From positions 126,001 through 190,000 of the forward strand of contig CAJNDS010000924.1 in assembly GCA_905221605.1 (NCBI GenBank): a stretch of 64,000 nucleotides of DNA, in the 5' to 3' direction. The stretch is from Symbiodinium natans. Lineage: Eukaryota; Sar; Dinophyceae; Suessiales; Symbiodiniaceae. The notes beneath the pieces were generated by a model that saw nothing but the letters and a program-made list of their open reading frames with translations, did no database searches and was not told the origin of the DNA. A program made the translations under genes and the position numbers. This document shows, one piece after another, positions 62,278-64,000 of this stretch (its first letter is position 1; each line of letters begins with the position of its first letter).

Positions 62278-62697
62278 GCCTGGGTCAGTTTTTTGGGCCC
62301 GCCGAGCGGGCCGGAAACCCGGCCACCAAAATGGGACGAAAACTGGTCGCCGGGGTGGGAAGACAAAGCAGCCCGACAAATAAACCAAAAACTTGGAGCC
62401 AGAAGCACGACCCCAAAAACGAAAATTCGGCGGTTCCGAAACTGCGCCCACGGCGCGGGCGGCAAATTCTGTGCTCTGGCTGCTGCTGGCATGAAGAAAG
62501 CTGCCCAGAAAATAGCCCAAAAAACGAAGCCGGAAACCGCGCATTTTGCAGGCCAATCGGGCACATTGCTGCAAAGCATTAATGGTGCTGTAGCATCCAA
62601 GATGTTTGCGCGGACCTTGCTGCGACGTTGCCGGGCATTGCAGAAGCCCGTCTTGCAGACAATTCGATCATGCTACTTGCCTGATGGCATTCTTGCG

Positions 62698-63487
62698 ATA
62701 CTATTTGGGCCCATCGTGTTGAAGCCGGACGGTTGACCGTTTGGCGGTACCAAAAGCAAGCCCACCCATATAGCAAGCCCACTCCGGGCTCTACAGACCA
62801 CACACCAACGCACCGGCTGGGCAGGCGCTTGGACTACAATGCTGCAACTACACGAAAAAGTGGTCCAGTGGGGCCCTCCCCTTCCCTTAATTAGCCTTGT
62901 AAAACCCAAACGGGGTGTACGGTCCCACGCAGAAGAACGGAGCGATTTAGCGGGTCCCACCGAAACCCAGCGCGGTCCCACGCAGAAGAACGCGCGTCCC
63001 ACCGAAACCAGGCACGGTCCCACGCAGAAGAACGCGGGCCTCCCCGAAACCCAATTCGGTCCCACGCAGAAGAACGCGGGTCCCGCCGAAAGCCGGCGCG
63101 GTCCCACGCAGAAGAACACGGGTTTTACCGAGACCCGGTACGGTCCCACGCAGAAGAACGCGGGTCCCACCGAGACCCGGTACCGTCCCACGCAGAAGAA
63201 CGCGGGCCCCGCCGATTTTCAGTGCATTCCCACGCAGAAGAATGCGGGTCCCACCGAAACCCAGTGTGCTCCCGTGCAGAAGAACGCGGGTGCCACATGG
63301 TCTCATAGAAACTTAGCACTTTAGAGAAGAAAAACGCTATGGATGACGTGCCAAGTGTCCGCACTGCCGAACAGTTAACTCACCTCTTGAGCTGGTTTAG
63401 GTTGCTTAAAAGCATGATTTCCGGGGCCAGGTTTGCAAGCCGGATTCCGGTCGCAGAGTGAGCTTCAGCGTGATGGGCCCTGAATGT
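62698..63487 (+). repeat. 790-bp direct repeat, copy 2
   Basis: Same sequence as 61488-62277. The 420 bases between the copies (62278-62697) occur once and keep a + frame open (for example KKAAQKIAQKTKPETAHFAG) that runs from the end of copy 1 into copy 2. I do not recognise that frame and would not call it a gene without expression data. Confidence 0.9.
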
Positions 63488-63535
63488 ACATATATACATA
63501 CATACATATACATATATATATATACATATATATAT

Positions 63536-63571
<36 letters not shown>

Positions 63572-64000
63572 GTATACACGTATATACATATACACATACA
63601 TATACATACATATATATATATATATATATACATATGCATACTCATGAGCCCTGGCTCAACTGCGGTGCGCATCCTCACGTGGCAGGAGATGGGGATTACG
63701 CCCGAAGCTTAGCCGCAGTGCTTCCACATGATTTCAAGCTGTCTGCGTTGAGTCTTCAAGAAGTCCATTAGATGATGATTTTAGGGTTTAGGGCTTAGGG
63801 CTTAGGGCTTAGGGCTTAGGGCTTAGGGCTTAGAGAGGCGTGCTACTTACCAAAACAACTATATGGCTGGTCGTCGTACCAGCGTCGTCGACACGTGGCA
63901 AAGCCTTCACGGGATTCAGAGCCTCTCGCTTGTGGGCCGGGCAGCCCGGGCGTCCCGGCACAGACCGAGGTTCGCTGCCGTCGTTGCGTCTGTCGGTCCT
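63488..64000. other. Right end of the window
   Basis: TA/CATATA repeat to about 63640, then a GC-richer stretch with a weak open segment ending [10 protein letters not shown] at 63771, a CTTAGGG array (63780-63835) and 165 unassigned bases. Confidence 0.5.

Overview
The window looks like nuclear DNA of a dinoflagellate, most likely of the Suessiales/Symbiodiniaceae kind. Four things support this. Short exons sit in a sea of TTTAGGG/CCCTAAA (telomere-type) arrays. The introns I could resolve by reading frame use GT, GC or GA donors with an AG|G acceptor, the dinoflagellate pattern. Many introns are small inverted-repeat elements ('introners'). Every coding segment I can support lies on the + strand. 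I saw no rRNA, tRNA, CRISPR array or bacterial-type operon. Genus and species are inference.

Best-supported genes: three paralogous voltage-gated cation channels (six-transmembrane ion-transport domain, then two EF-hands and a C-terminal coiled coil): channel A (1145-5965, 5' end missing), channel B (7186-12962) and channel C (49484-54641, complete 13-exon model, 579 aa). A fourth gene (56830-59458, 3' end not found) has the hallmark segments of a TMTC-type GT-C membrane O-mannosyltransferase. A multi-pass membrane protein of unknown family occupies about 16050-19300. Between 20 and 49 kb many isolated exon-like segments occur, with open frame, plausible splice borders and coding-like composition, but I could not join them into named genes.

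Layout: 1-6 kb channel A; 7.2-13 kb channel B; 13-15 kb telomere-type arrays and introner copies; 16-19.3 kb membrane-protein gene; 20-31 kb scattered exons among arrays and inverted-repeat elements; 31.2-33.6 kb an AT-rich island bounded by about 45-bp inverted repeats; 34-42 kb scattered exons, CA/CAGA and TATG microsatellites; 42-49 kb mostly arrays and elements; 49.5-54.6 kb channel C; 56.8-59.5 kb TMTC-like gene; 59.8-60.0 kb the longest telomere-type array; 61.5-63.5 kb a perfect-looking 790-bp direct duplication carrying a 42-bp minisatellite.

The most interesting theme is genome dynamics. At least ten inverted-repeat element families recur. Where they interrupt exons, the splice donor is supplied by the duplicated target (always G + N) and the acceptor AG by the element end, which explains the GT/GC/GA donors. 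The three channel paralogs share essentially no intron positions, so most introns were gained after the genes duplicated. Several telomere-type arrays are themselves flanked by 20-34-bp duplications, which suggests that telomeric DNA is inserted at breaks.
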